From a virus: 60,149 nucleotides of DNA. The position numbers were made by a program, and so were the translations under genes. Location: IMG/VR virus record IMGVR_UViG_3300033273_000263, positions 1-60,149 of that record; one strand, written 5' to 3'. How positions within the stretch are numbered: the first letter of the stretch is position 1; each line of letters opens with the position of its first letter. The notes under the pieces were generated by a model that searched no databases, had not been told where the DNA came from, and saw only the letters and a program-made list of their open reading frames with translations. Positions 8,939 through 16,823 of this stretch are shown here, one piece after another.

Positions 8939-9402
8939 TAAGCAAACCGATAGACTAATTTAGATGGAACATCTATGTTCCTGCCGTTCACTGTACTTAC
9001 AAACTGTTCACAGGGTATCAAACCCACATCAGACCACTCAGAAATCGGCACGTCAAATGTAGGTGAGAGTACATTAGAGCGTAAGTATTTATGGTAAGTA
9101 ACGGGAGGTATGTCAAGTACACCTCCTTGCAGGGACTCACCCAGTCCTGTACGCCCTGCAGGTGGTAAGTAGTGAAGGTTTGCACCCCAGAATCTAGTAC
9201 CATCTTCACCTAGCACATACACCAGAGGATATCTATCCCAGAACTGCATTCTCTCACCATAGGTAGCATTATACCTGAAGAAGACCATCTTCCCCGCCTG
9301 AGGGACACCTGCTTGCAATGCGTACTGAAAGTTACTACGCCACCACTCTCTTTTCTGAGACTTGCCGTCAGATAGATCTCGGATGTCTTCAAACAGACTC
9401 AT
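8938..9402 (-). CDS. Conserved virion-assembly-type protein, unknown
   Basis: This 154-residue protein lies between gp4 and the gp54-like gene. It has an aromatic-rich core around FFRYNATYGERMQFWDRYP and GANLHYLPPAGR, which looks like a compact beta fold. I cannot assign it to a named T4 gene with confidence. Tail completion (gp3-like) or DNA-end protection would fit the neighbourhood, but that is guesswork. The start overlaps the gp4 stop by 4 nt. Confidence 0.65.
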   Translation of the reverse strand: MSLFEDIRDLSDGKSQKREWWRSNFQYALQAGVPQAGKMVFFRYNATYGERMQFWDRYPLVYVLGEDGTRFWGANLHYLPPAGRTGLGESLQGGVLDIPPVTYHKYLRSNVLSPTFDVPISEWSDVGLIPCEQFVSTVNGRNIDVPSKLVYRFA

Positions 9403-9842
9403 ACTAGCAGTTCCTTTTCTGTGAGGACTAAAAATTTCATTCTTCTGTCATTACAATACTCTCTTGCTGCTCTCCACTTCGCTTGATTGACAGCATAGGT
9501 TTTGATCTCATTCAGGTAAGTCTTAGTTACCTTAGACTTTTTCTTCGGTTCCTTAGTCTGCGCGAGTGGTTTAACTTCAATAATGAACTTCTCAGTCCTT
9601 CCACTCCTGGTCCTTGCTCTGACATAGAAGTCTGGAAAATAGCGATGAACCCTACTATCAACAGGGCTAATATAGGGGATAATAATTTCCTCACTGCCCC
9701 ACTCAACGACGTTTTCATTTCGATCACACCATACCATAAGTTTTCGTTCCCACAAAGACCTATAAATAATGTTTGTAGGATCTCCTTTGTATTTGCCTGG
9801 GTTGCTGGGTTTGAACTTTCCTGAATAACTTTTCTGAGGCAT
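9399..9842 (-). CDS. 4: Head completion protein gp4 (TnsA-like nuclease fold)
   Basis: This 147-residue protein is recognised from the T4 gp4 pattern: YSGKFKPSNPGKYKGDPTNI, then YRSLWERKLMVW, EEIIIPY, RYFPDFYVR and IIEVKP. FPDFYV...EVKP is the PD-(D/E)XK core shared with the TnsA N-terminal endonuclease. In T4, gp4 acts with gp50 to finish packaged heads before tail joining. Its ATG abuts the ATG of gp48 on the other strand. Confidence 0.9.
   Translation of the reverse strand: MPQKSYSGKFKPSNPGKYKGDPTNIIYRSLWERKLMVWCDRNENVVEWGSEEIIIPYISPVDSRVHRYFPDFYVRARTRSGRTEKFIIEVKPLAQTKEPKKKSKVTKTYLNEIKTYAVNQAKWRAAREYCNDRRMKFLVLTEKELLV
9761..9768 (+). promoter_or_regulatory. Late promoter TATAAATA for gp48-gp53, inside gp4
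   Basis: A perfect T4 late box lies on the plus strand 75 nt upstream of the gp48 ATG, entirely within the gp4 coding sequence. It is the nearest promoter-like sequence for the gp48-gp53 pair. Confidence 0.6.
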
Positions 9843-10889
9843 ATGGCAGAAGCTCCATTAGTATATCCCCGTTCAATTCCTACCCAGGTACGACCAGGTG
9901 AGTCTTCATCATCTAGTATCAGAGACTTCGACAGCTTTGGTACCAAGGTAGTTGACTACCTAAAGATCAAAGTGTATCGCAGTGCTGAAGGTAACCCGTA
10001 CTCCTATATGGGAGGTCAAGGTTCATCTACTGAGGGTGCTCTTTATAAAACTATTTATTTATATCTACCTCAGGGTTTGAAAGAAGAGTACGGTGCACAG
10101 TATAACAGAACTGCACTAGGTGCTGGTGGTCTTGGTGCTATCAAAGCAGCAGGTACTATTGCAGGTCAAAGTGTAAAGAAAACAGAAGACCTAACAAATA
10201 TTGTTCAGCAAACTGCAGGTTCGATGAAACCAGAAGCAGTTATGAATGCTGTTGCTGCTGCTGTTGGTACCGTTAACTCTGCTGTTGGTCTTGGTACCAA
10301 TGTTGATGCTAACACCCTTGCTGCCCTAACTACCAAGAAGATCTTCAACCCGTACGAAGAAACAACCTTCAGAGGTTCAAACTATAGGTCACACCAATTC
10401 AACTTCAAGTGTCAACCAAGAAACGCAAAGGAGTCTGAAGAACTATACAAGATCATTCACTGCTTGCGTCTTGCAATGCTGCCAGGTATGAATGATGGTA
10501 CTGAAGAAGAGTTCTTCACTCAATCAGGATTCAGTAACCTTGCTTCTGGTATTGTTGGCAACTCTGCAGAGACTGCTGCTGGTAGTGGTAGATGGTTGAC
10601 TATCCCCGACTACTTCCGTATCGAAGTCATTCGTGTTGAGGGTAAACCCAGTGAGAGTGGAGACCTTGAGGTTACTGCAGGTCAACCCAATGCACTCAAA
10701 AGAATTATGCGCTTCCCTGTGAAGATGGTGTTAACTAATATGAGTATTGATCTGACACCCGATGGTCCTTACAACTCACTGAAGGATGCTCTTGACAGTT
10801 CCATTGATTATGGTCCTGCAGCATTCAACCTGTCACTCTCCTTCGACGAGACTGCATTCCTCACTAAAGAATCATTCAGCGGATTTTAA
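9843..10889 (+). CDS. 48: Baseplate tail-tube cap protein gp48
   Basis: This 348-residue protein is followed directly by gp53, as expected of the baseplate module. Features are a polar N-terminus, DYLKIKVYR, an Ala/Gly-rich middle (residues ~105-160), FRGSNYRSHQFNFKCQPRN and a C-terminal TNMSIDLTPDGPYNSLKDAL strand-helix. The last two fit the gp19-like fold shared by gp48 and gp54. T4 gp48 binds the baseplate hub and starts the tail tube. TAATGG overlap couples it to gp53. Confidence 0.75.
   Translation: MAEAPLVYPRSIPTQVRPGESSSSSIRDFDSFGTKVVDYLKIKVYRSAEGNPYSYMGGQGSSTEGALYKTIYLYLPQGLKEEYGAQYNRTALGAGGLGAIKAAGTIAGQSVKKTEDLTNIVQQTAGSMKPEAVMNAVAAAVGTVNSAVGLGTNVDANTLAALTTKKIFNPYEETTFRGSNYRSHQFNFKCQPRNAKESEELYKIIHCLRLAMLPGMNDGTEEEFFTQSGFSNLASGIVGNSAETAAGSGRWLTIPDYFRIEVIRVEGKPSESGDLEVTAGQPNALKRIMRFPVKMVLTNMSIDLTPDGPYNSLKDALDSSIDYGPAAFNLSLSFDETAFLTKESFSGF
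10056..10063 (-). promoter_or_regulatory. Late promoter TATAAATA, minus strand, inside gp48
   Basis: TATAAATA on the minus strand lies within gp48, 214 nt before the gp4 start. It could drive gp4 and the downstream hub genes; the leader would be long, so an additional nearer promoter is possible. Confidence 0.4.
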
Positions 10890-11716
10890 TGGCATACTTC
10901 AAATATCTACCTAAGGTTTACGTTCGTAACAAGGCTGCCCTTGCTGGTCAGCAACCTTACGAACTTGCAGTAAACATCTTCCGCAGAATCAAGATTCGCG
11001 ACAGTCTGCAAGGTTCTCTGCTGGGTTTCACTCAATATGAAATCCAAGAAGGTGTAAGACCAGATCAAATCGCATACGATTACTACAAAGATCCTGGTCT
11101 TGATTGGATCGTTCTTCTAGTTAACAACATCATTAATGTCAATGAAGATTGGCCAATGAACAGAGAAGAACTCAGACAATATGTTCAGGACAAATACGAT
11201 TCCATCGAAGGGATCAGACACTATGAAACTAAAGAACAAACACTTCCTGACGGTACCATTCTACTGCCAGCAGGACTTACAGTTGACGAAGACTTCCAGT
11301 ACATAAAAGGAGATGGTAGTGTAGTCCCTAAGTCGGATTCTAGATCACCCATTTCATATTTCCAGTATGAGAGTGATAAAAATGAAATGAAGAGAAATAT
11401 CTATCTACTTCGTCCTCTATATCTCAACGACTTCATAGCAGAGTTCAAGAAACTGTGTGAATATCTACCTCACGCAGAAGTTGATGAGGAAGGAAACAAA
11501 AAAACCCCCGTCACATTGGCGGAGGAATTTATTGGTCTTCCCAGGTACAACAAACCAAGACAGTCTTCTGCTTCTACTGGTTCTGCTTCTGGTGGTGGTT
11601 CTTCCACTGCACTGATAACATCTACTGGTACCAGTGTTGGTACTGCTGGTACTGCTGCTACGGTGATCACAACCACAAGTACATCTACATCATCCACAGG
11701 TAGTGGTGGGTACTAA
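10889..11716 (+). CDS. 53: Baseplate wedge protein gp53
   Basis: This 275-residue protein is recognised from the conserved gp53 core: YEIQEGVRPDQIAYDYYKDP, GLDWIVLLVNNIIN and DWPMNREEL. The first part is LysM-like. In T4, gp53 joins the wedge at the stage that lets six wedges close round the hub. The last ~55 residues are almost only Ser, Thr, Gly, Ala and Val, a low-complexity tail absent from T4 gp53 and probably surface-exposed. It converges with the His-rich gene 8 nt away. Confidence 0.88.
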   Translation: MAYFKYLPKVYVRNKAALAGQQPYELAVNIFRRIKIRDSLQGSLLGFTQYEIQEGVRPDQIAYDYYKDPGLDWIVLLVNNIINVNEDWPMNREELRQYVQDKYDSIEGIRHYETKEQTLPDGTILLPAGLTVDEDFQYIKGDGSVVPKSDSRSPISYFQYESDKNEMKRNIYLLRPLYLNDFIAEFKKLCEYLPHAEVDEEGNKKTPVTLAEEFIGLPRYNKPRQSSASTGSASGGGSSTALITSTGTSVGTAGTAATVITTTSTSTSSTGSGGY

Positions 11717-11724
11717 ACTTTAAT

Positions 11725-12015
11725 TTAGAAGCACCAATTTTTCGACTTGTAAATGTAGCAGGGCACTCCGTGTTGGTTGTGCTCGTTCGGAATGAAGTAT
11801 GGTCCGTTGTTGTAGTGGTGGTGATGGTGGTGATGGTGGTGATGTCGTCTTGGTCTCACTGGTGTGTACCAACAGTTCCAAGACATAAACATCGGGTCAT
11901 ACACACAGTGAGATGGTTTGACCTCCCTCTCCCCGTCAGTAATACGGTGGCGATGACCTGCTAGAGCAGGTCCAGGGATCAGTAGTGCTGTCAGTAAGAG
12001 AGGGAAAAATTTCAT
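11725..12015 (-). CDS. Exported His-rich protein with ten-histidine tract
   Basis: I start this gene at MKFFPLLLTALLIPGPALAG because this gives a normal signal peptide cut after ALA; the frame extends 11 codons further upstream. The mature protein (~77 residues) has a run of ten His, a PRR before it, and four Cys spread over the chain. A natural metal-binding or chaperone role in the periplasm is plausible, but no function is known to me. A terminator and a TATAAT box lie just upstream. Confidence 0.75.
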   Translation of the reverse strand: MKFFPLLLTALLIPGPALAGHRHRITDGEREVKPSHCVYDPMFMSWNCWYTPVRPRRHHHHHHHHHHYNNGPYFIPNEHNQHGVPCYIYKSKNWCF

Positions 12016-12036
12016 CGTTCTTCCGTTGATACAATA

Positions 12037-12042
12037 ATTATA
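12037..12042 (-). promoter_or_regulatory. Possible -10 box TATAAT for the His-rich gene
   Basis: TATAAT lies 22 nt before the start codon and immediately after the terminator T-run. No good -35 box is visible at 16-18 nt, where the terminator stem sits. Confidence 0.35.
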
Positions 12043-12045
12043 TAT

Positions 12046-12069
12046 CAAAAAGGGGTCTCGTAAGACCCC
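12046..12069 (-). terminator. Intrinsic terminator after gp32 operon
   Basis: The minus strand has a perfect 7-bp stem GGGGTCT/AGACCCC with a 4-nt loop, followed by TTTTT. It lies 11 nt after the stop of the 39-residue gene. Confidence 0.85.
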
Positions 12070-12080
12070 CCTGTGACAGT

Positions 12081-12200
12081 TTATCGATTGAACGCTCTGT
12101 CCATTCTAAGTTTGATGTAATACATCCCGATGACCCAGAGGGAGAAGAGAAACCCTTCTCCATAACTCATCGAGTTCCAGGCGTGCACTGCTTCTCCCAT
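12081..12200 (-). CDS. Small membrane protein, 39 residues
   Basis: The ATG shares its A with the gp32 TGA stop, so translation is coupled. One hydrophobic segment (GFLFSLWVIGMYYI) is followed by a basic C-terminus. It ends just before the operon terminator, which supports it being a real gene. Function unknown. Confidence 0.65.
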   Translation of the reverse strand: MGEAVHAWNSMSYGEGFLFSLWVIGMYYIKLRMDRAFNR

Positions 12201-13129
12201 CACTCTTCAGCGAGTTTGGCGAAGTAACTCAGTGCGTCATCTTCTTCAGTGCTTCCTCCAATCGATGCATCTTTTGCAACTGAGAAGGAGTCAACATCCT
12301 CCTTCCAGGATGAGGCACTAGCGGTAATGTCTGGGGCATTGAAGGACTCGGCTTCTGCGGTCTCGGCATCGTAGCGTGGTTGAACACTCTTACCAAGGAC
12401 AGTTTGAAGGCGACCATCCAGTTCTTCGTAGGACTTGAAGTTGGAATCATCGGTGTATTCCGCCAGAGAGTACGTGTTGTTGTACACCTCCTCCAGCTGT
12501 TCGTCGTCGAATCCACCCAGGGTACCAGGGGCAGCAAAGGTGGAGTCGTCGTAGTTCCAGTAACCAGCGACCTGCTTGATCTTCAATTTGAAATCAGCAC
12601 CAGTCCAGAGATCGAACGGGTCAATAGCGGGTTGCGGATCATAATCATTCTCGTCGGGTTGCATACGAGCGGTAATCTTATCAAAGATACGCTTACCGAA
12701 CTTATACAGGAAGACTTTGCCTTCGTTCTCTGGGTTCAGAGGGTCTTTGCAGACATAAATGTTAGCGTAGTAGGACAACTTGCGCTTCTGCTTACGAGCG
12801 ATGTCTTTGTCAGACTCGCGACCAGCATTCCACAGAGTAGAATTGTGAGCGCATACGGGGCACTTCTCTCCTTTGGTTGTCGGGCAGTTCTCGATCAACC
12901 AACCACCTGGTCCTTGGAATGCGTGACTCCAGACCTGTGCCCAAGGCAGGTCGCTATCACCTTTGTTAGGGAGAAAGCGAATAATGGCAAATCCGTTACC
13001 AGATTTGTCAACCCCAGGTTTCCACAGACGGTCATCGGTTTGCTTACCGCCGCTGTTCATCTTCTCAAGTTCTTTGGTGAGCTTGGACAGATTGGAACCA
13101 GAGGATTTTTTAAGGGATGCGAAAGACAT
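12200..13129 (-). CDS. 32: Single-stranded DNA-binding protein gp32
   Basis: This 309-residue protein is the replication ssDNA-binding protein. It has a basic N-terminal cooperativity region (LKKSSGSNLSKLTKELEK), an OB-fold core with WKPGVDKSGNGFAIIRFLP, and a zinc site made by a His in WSHAFQ plus Cys in ENCPTTKGEKCPVC. The acidic C-terminal tail (STEEDDALSYFAKLAEE) binds partner proteins. Order gp33, DUF1825-like, gp32 recalls the T4 33-59-32 cluster. No gp59 was identified. Confidence 0.95.
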   Translation of the reverse strand: MSFASLKKSSGSNLSKLTKELEKMNSGGKQTDDRLWKPGVDKSGNGFAIIRFLPNKGDSDLPWAQVWSHAFQGPGGWLIENCPTTKGEKCPVCAHNSTLWNAGRESDKDIARKQKRKLSYYANIYVCKDPLNPENEGKVFLYKFGKRIFDKITARMQPDENDYDPQPAIDPFDLWTGADFKLKIKQVAGYWNYDDSTFAAPGTLGGFDDEQLEEVYNNTYSLAEYTDDSNFKSYEELDGRLQTVLGKSVQPRYDAETAEAESFNAPDITASASSWKEDVDSFSVAKDASIGGSTEEDDALSYFAKLAEE

Positions 13130-13186
13130 AGTGTGTTCGTGTTTTAGTGTGTTGTGTGTTTGTACTACCCATATAGGGTAACACTT

Positions 13187-13194
13187 CTATTTAG
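13187..13194 (-). promoter_or_regulatory. Late promoter box CTAAATAG upstream of gp32
   Basis: CTAAATAG lies 58 nt before the gp32 start and contains the TAG stop of the preceding gene. A TTGACA sits just upstream on the same strand but has no convincing -10 partner. Confidence 0.5.
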
Positions 13195-13528
13195 TGCTGT
13201 CAAGTTCCTTTTTCCAGGACTTGAGACGCTTCTCCATATCATCCAGGACATCGGTAATCAACTTACCGCCGCTGTACATATGGGTCATTTGGTCGATGCG
13301 GATCTTGATCTCCGCTGCTTCTTCGTCCTCCAATGACATCAGAGAAAGTCTAGCATAGAAAACCTTCTGCTTGGCAACAAGTGCCATAGTTTTCTCAAGG
13401 TGCTCTGTCTTCTCGTCTCTAGTCATCAAGGGGAAGCGAATTGAAATATCGTACAGGTCTTTGTACAGACTCTGCATATCTACCAGTTCCTGTCGTACGA
13501 CTTCAGACTGATAAAACGGTTCGCTCAT
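13187..13528 (-). CDS. DUF1825-like helical protein
   Basis: This 113-residue, mostly helical protein begins FYQSEVVRQELVDMQSLYKD and continues with an EHLEKTMALVAKQKVFYARL helix. The spacing resembles the cyanobacterial DUF1825 family (a start like 'FFDSEIVQEEA...Y..L', then 'm...Y..F.kR..LS'). If so, it is a host-type gene placed between gp33 and gp32. It overlaps gp33 by 4 nt. Function unknown; interaction with transcription or replication machinery is inferred only from position. Confidence 0.6.
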   Translation of the reverse strand: MSEPFYQSEVVRQELVDMQSLYKDLYDISIRFPLMTRDEKTEHLEKTMALVAKQKVFYARLSLMSLEDEEAAEIKIRIDQMTHMYSGGKLITDVLDDMEKRLKSWKKELDSTK

Positions 13529-13770
13529 AGGGGTAACACTCCTCTTGACGTTTTCTTAACGTAATTAAGTTGTTGAGCGTTGTACTTGATCTTATCTTTG
13601 AGGGGTCTCGAAATCAGTTTGTTAACTGTCTCCACCTCAATGTCGAACTCGTCACAGACAACTACGACTGCATCGATATAATTTACCAGACCATTGCTGT
13701 TCTTCACCACTTCCTCTACGAGAGAGGAAAATTTCGTTTGAGTCATAAATTTGTCTTGGAATTCTTTCAT
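13525..13770 (-). CDS. 33: Late transcription co-activator gp33
   Basis: This 81-residue protein matches the cyanophage gp33 pattern: TKFSSLVEEVVK, NYIDAVVVVCDEFDIEVETV and KLISRPLKDKIK, followed by a QLNYVKK helix. In T4, gp33 links RNA polymerase to the sliding clamp and, with sigma factor gp55, activates late promoters. The late promoter boxes throughout this window fit its presence. The C-terminus (RGVLPL) is hydrophobic, as expected for clamp binding. Confidence 0.75.
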   Translation of the reverse strand: MKEFQDKFMTQTKFSSLVEEVVKNSNGLVNYIDAVVVVCDEFDIEVETVNKLISRPLKDKIKYNAQQLNYVKKTSRGVLPL

Positions 13771-14441
13771 TGATAGGCACTATTGAAGTCGTGAATGTAC
13801 TCGTGGAGCAGTTTATATAATTGATCCAAGTTTCTCTTCTCGATCACCTGTACACTACCGTCTTCTACGGCAATGATGGTGACAACCTTCTCAACTGCAA
13901 CACCACAACGTTCATAGTACATTGCAGCGTACGCTGTCTCTTGAACAAAATAGTTCTCAATCCAGGATTCTTGTTTGGGTTTCGTAGAAGTCTTGAAGTC
14001 AATCACAGCAAGTTCTCCATCGAACTCTGCTATGCAGTCAACACGACCAGCAATACGCAAATGATCACTGTAGAGAGGAGCTTCCAGTAAGTGAATGCGG
14101 TTGATCCTATCCAGCGTCGAACGGGAGGACTTAAAAAGATAAGTAGCAAGAGGATTTTCATCATCCTTTGGCACCTCTTCGTTCTTCAGGTAACATTCTA
14201 CCATAGAATGATACTTGTTTCCACGAGCAGATGCACGACCAGAAATCTTGTTTGCTTGTTCCTCACCGACACGCTTCCTCCATTTAATAATAGAGTCTTT
14301 CTTTCGGTGACTGGTAACTGTCGTGATGGACGGGTACCATTTACCTTCACTAACTTCATAAAGACGAAGACCGCTATCTTTAGTAACGGAGTTCAATTCA
14401 GTTAGTGGAACAGGAGGTCCCACCAATTCAAACATAATCAA
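13767..14441 (-). CDS. PD-(D/E)XK exonuclease, RecB/MGME1-like
   Basis: This 224-residue protein has the RecB-family nuclease core: a helix with RGNKYHSMVECYL, GRVDCIAEF (metal Asp), then LAVIDFKTSTKPK (Asp and Lys), and a QETAYAAMYYE helix. These enzymes trim DNA ends in repair or recombination. It overlaps the neighbouring genes by 4 nt on both sides, between PhoH and gp33. Confidence 0.8.
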   Translation of the reverse strand: MIMFELVGPPVPLTELNSVTKDSGLRLYEVSEGKWYPSITTVTSHRKKDSIIKWRKRVGEEQANKISGRASARGNKYHSMVECYLKNEEVPKDDENPLATYLFKSSRSTLDRINRIHLLEAPLYSDHLRIAGRVDCIAEFDGELAVIDFKTSTKPKQESWIENYFVQETAYAAMYYERCGVAVEKVVTIIAVEDGSVQVIEKRNLDQLYKLLHEYIHDFNSAYQ

Positions 14442-15187
14442 TACCCAAGGTTAATTTTGCTGATCAGATACTCGCGTACGAGACCAGACCTAACGATGTC
14501 TTCAATACCAAACTCTACACATTCAAACGAGGGCATCGTCTGAAGGATACGCATAAAGTCTAGGACACCATTCTTTTCATTACTCTTTACGAGGTCAGAC
14601 TGTGTGTAGTCACCACTGAAGATGATCTTAGAGTTTTGTCCGACACGAGTAATTATACTATCAAGTTCGTGGAAGTTCAAGTTGGAAAACTCATCAACAA
14701 TGATGATGCAGTTGTCCAGTGTGGTACCACGAATGAAAGAAGTTGACCAGAAAGATACCGTCTCCTGAGACCTGAGATTATCATAGAGCATATCAAATGC
14801 CGAGTCATCAGGCATCTCAAACATATACCTGACCATATTCTTATAGGGAATCTGATACAGGTTGCTCTTATCTTCGTGGTCTCCAGGAAGGAAACCAATC
14901 TCACGAGTAGGTACAAGAGAACGTACCATATACACCTTTTCGTAGGGAGAAGATGGTTCTAGTACATCCTTAAGCGCAAGGTACAGACTGATAAATGTCT
15001 TACCAGTACCAGCACAACCGTGAAGAACCAGGTTCTTACCTTCAGCATACGAATTGAATACTGTTTCCTGGTTGTCAGTAAGAGGTTCAATCGTCTTAAG
15101 ATGATCAAGATTGATTGGTTTCTTTCGTCTCATCTGCTTTGCTGTCATAGGAGTCTTACGCTTTCCTCTAGGTGCAGGCATAATCAA
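14438..15187 (-). CDS. phoH: PhoH-like ATPase
   Basis: This 249-residue protein has a PhoH-type ATPase domain: TDNQETVF, Walker A GCAGTGKT, a KVYMVRSLVPT strand, Walker B IIVDEFSNL and a sensor IIFSGDYTQSD. The basic N-terminus (PRGKRKTPMTAKQMRRKKP) may bind nucleic acid. PhoH is very common in marine phages; its role is debated (RNA helicase/nuclease partner or phosphate-stress protein). Confidence 0.93.
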   Translation of the reverse strand: MIMPAPRGKRKTPMTAKQMRRKKPINLDHLKTIEPLTDNQETVFNSYAEGKNLVLHGCAGTGKTFISLYLALKDVLEPSSPYEKVYMVRSLVPTREIGFLPGDHEDKSNLYQIPYKNMVRYMFEMPDDSAFDMLYDNLRSQETVSFWSTSFIRGTTLDNCIIIVDEFSNLNFHELDSIITRVGQNSKIIFSGDYTQSDLVKSNEKNGVLDFMRILQTMPSFECVEFGIEDIVRSGLVREYLISKINLGY

Positions 15188-15414
15188 GTAAATCTACTAA
15201 GGTTTGCTCCAGGATGTGCCTTCTGAATCTTTTGCATCACGCTCTTGAATCCATCAGACTGTTTCGGTTTACCGTAGACGGTAGCAACGTTCTGGTTCCC
15301 GAAGTATCGTTCCAACTCGGGATGTTCTTCTTTGTATTTATCGAGATCGTGAATCGACATAAAGTTTGTCGTGATCTCTCCTGTTTCTTTGTTAATCCAA
15401 TCATAACTAGGCAT
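15184..15414 (-). CDS. Small conserved protein, FmdB-like start
   Basis: This 76-residue protein begins MPSYDWINKETGE and ends with a KVM-type helix then AHPGANLSRF. The pattern recalls FmdB-like zinc-ribbon proteins but lacks the Cys residues. It overlaps genes on both sides by 4 nt. Function unknown. Confidence 0.65.
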   Translation of the reverse strand: MPSYDWINKETGEITTNFMSIHDLDKYKEEHPELERYFGNQNVATVYGKPKQSDGFKSVMQKIQKAHPGANLSRFT

Positions 15415-15641
15415 TAAACTTCATCCTTGTTGTTGCGAATTTCTTCTGTAAGTTTATCTATACGTTTAAGGTCTCGTTTCAGTCGTCTCTTCATTGACTG
15501 TGCCATCCACCACATCCTTGCCTTAATCCAAGCAAACTTAATCTCCAACTCAATGTAGTAGACCAGTTTCATAAGCTCTTCGGTACCATAAAAAGCAACG
15601 AAGATAATGATCAAAAAGCACAGGATATAAGTGGCAAGCAT
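15414..15641 (-). CDS. Small membrane protein with coiled coil
   Basis: This 75-residue protein has an N-terminal membrane helix (ATYILCFLIIIFVAFYG), then a long amphipathic, Arg/Lys-rich helix ending in a charged coiled coil. Start and stop overlap ThyX and the downstream gene. Function unknown; the topology would place the basic helix in the cytoplasm. Confidence 0.65.
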   Translation of the reverse strand: MLATYILCFLIIIFVAFYGTEELMKLVYYIELEIKFAWIKARMWWMAQSMKRRLKRDLKRIDKLTEEIRNNKDEV

Positions 15642-16351
15642 CAGTCAATCCTCAAGGACGGTTGAATGCAATCACATTCATCCATATGTCTAGAGCATCC
15701 ACAGTCACCTTCAGGACACCAACCCAATGCCTCAGCAACAGTTGGGAACTTACAGATGAAGTGTTGCTTAGCACCTTCTGCGATTTCCATATGCTCCTTC
15801 TGAGTACCATTAGCAGATCTCAGATTGATATAATGGATCCACGAGCGACACGAGCCCGTCATATAGATTTTGGTGGGCGTTGCCAAAGGAAGAACCATAC
15901 GAGCACATTCCTTTGCGATTCCCATATCAAGCATCTGCTTATAGAGATCCATACCCTCAGCAAAATACTTCTGGATTAAAATCTCAAAAGTTTGCTTGAC
16001 GTATGGATCAACATCATCAATAGAATTCTGACGATTCTTTGTATCCTGACGACGAAGATCGGGAAGAGGAATGTGATCTACCAACAAAGAACTGTCAGCA
16101 TACCGCTGGGAAAACTCTTGATATGTGAAGCTACGGTGACGAAGCACTTGAGCTGCGATTGCCCTCGTAGTATTGATCTCAAGGGTCATCGTTGCTTGCT
16201 CGAACACAGACCAGTGGTTGTGCTTGATACAATACTTCAGAAGACCTGCAACGTTTGGGTTGTCCTGATTAGAGGGATTGCTCACACGAGCAATGTAACC
16301 CATAGTTTTTTCAGCGTCAGGAGTGACGGATACGAAGCAGACTTTTGTCAT
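15641..16351 (-). CDS. thyX: Flavin-dependent thymidylate synthase ThyX
   Basis: This 236-residue enzyme makes dTMP from dUMP using FAD, NADPH and methylene-THF. The ThyX signature RHRSFTYQEFSQRY is visible near residue 75, and the C-terminal half has GMAKECARMVLP-type helices and SWIHYINLR. It serves phage DNA synthesis with NrdAB and MazG, also in this window. The C-terminus is Cys-rich (EGDCGCSRHMDECDC), which is unusual and could bind metal. Confidence 0.95.
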   Translation of the reverse strand: MTKVCFVSVTPDAEKTMGYIARVSNPSNQDNPNVAGLLKYCIKHNHWSVFEQATMTLEINTTRAIAAQVLRHRSFTYQEFSQRYADSSLLVDHIPLPDLRRQDTKNRQNSIDDVDPYVKQTFEILIQKYFAEGMDLYKQMLDMGIAKECARMVLPLATPTKIYMTGSCRSWIHYINLRSANGTQKEHMEIAEGAKQHFICKFPTVAEALGWCPEGDCGCSRHMDECDCIQPSLRID

Positions 16352-16587
16352 TTTAGTAGTTTAATAATAATAGTGATACACATTGCTTGGAAGTAGTTGA
16401 TTGCTTTCCATCCAAAGATGGCAGGCAGTGACCAGTTCCAAGCAAACATTAGCACAAGTGGAAGTGCAAATACAGTACCAATAAAGGCACCTACCATCTC
16501 AGGTGTTACCACCTGTTCAACCTCTTCCCCCTGATTCTCTTCGACACTCCGTTCAGGTGCCTTAGTCCTAAAGGTGTAGATACTCAT
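16348..16587 (-). CDS. Small membrane protein
   Basis: I start at the ATG that forms an ATGA overlap with the upstream stop, giving 79 residues; seven more codons are open upstream. An acidic N-terminal half (EENQGEEVEQ) is followed by two hydrophobic segments (FIGTVFALPLVLMFAWNW and YFQAMCITIIIKLL). Function unknown. Confidence 0.6.
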   Translation of the reverse strand: MSIYTFRTKAPERSVEENQGEEVEQVVTPEMVGAFIGTVFALPLVLMFAWNWSLPAIFGWKAINYFQAMCITIIIKLLK

Positions 16588-16823
16588 TTTTTCTTTCGTG
16601 GTTCCCATACTTTTGGATTAACTCTCCCTTCTGCTTGTGTAATTGAGATAAGTCCTTCCCGATATCGATCCCAATAATAATCAAATGCTTCCACTCGCTT
16701 CTTAGGCATCACCAGATCGTAATAGGTAACACCATTGTCGATGTAGGTTACCAAGAATGCTGTGACTGGAAGAGTTTTATCGTTGGCATCTTCGGGGTTG
16801 CAATTCTGTTTAATAAACCTCAA
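16584..16823 (-). CDS. Hypothetical protein, 79 residues
   Basis: A small protein with a short beta segment (TAFLVTYIDNGVTYYDLVM) and an aromatic helix (FDYYWDRYREG), ending in a basic tail. It overlaps both neighbours by 4 nt, which supports translation. I do not recognise a family. Confidence 0.6.
   Translation of the reverse strand: MRFIKQNCNPEDANDKTLPVTAFLVTYIDNGVTYYDLVMPKKRVEAFDYYWDRYREGLISITQAEGRVNPKVWEPRKKK

Noticed and set aside
12140-13200. gp32 translational pseudoknot operator as in T4
   Set aside because: The gp32 leader contains GT-rich low-complexity sequence, but I could not find a convincing pseudoknot by eye.
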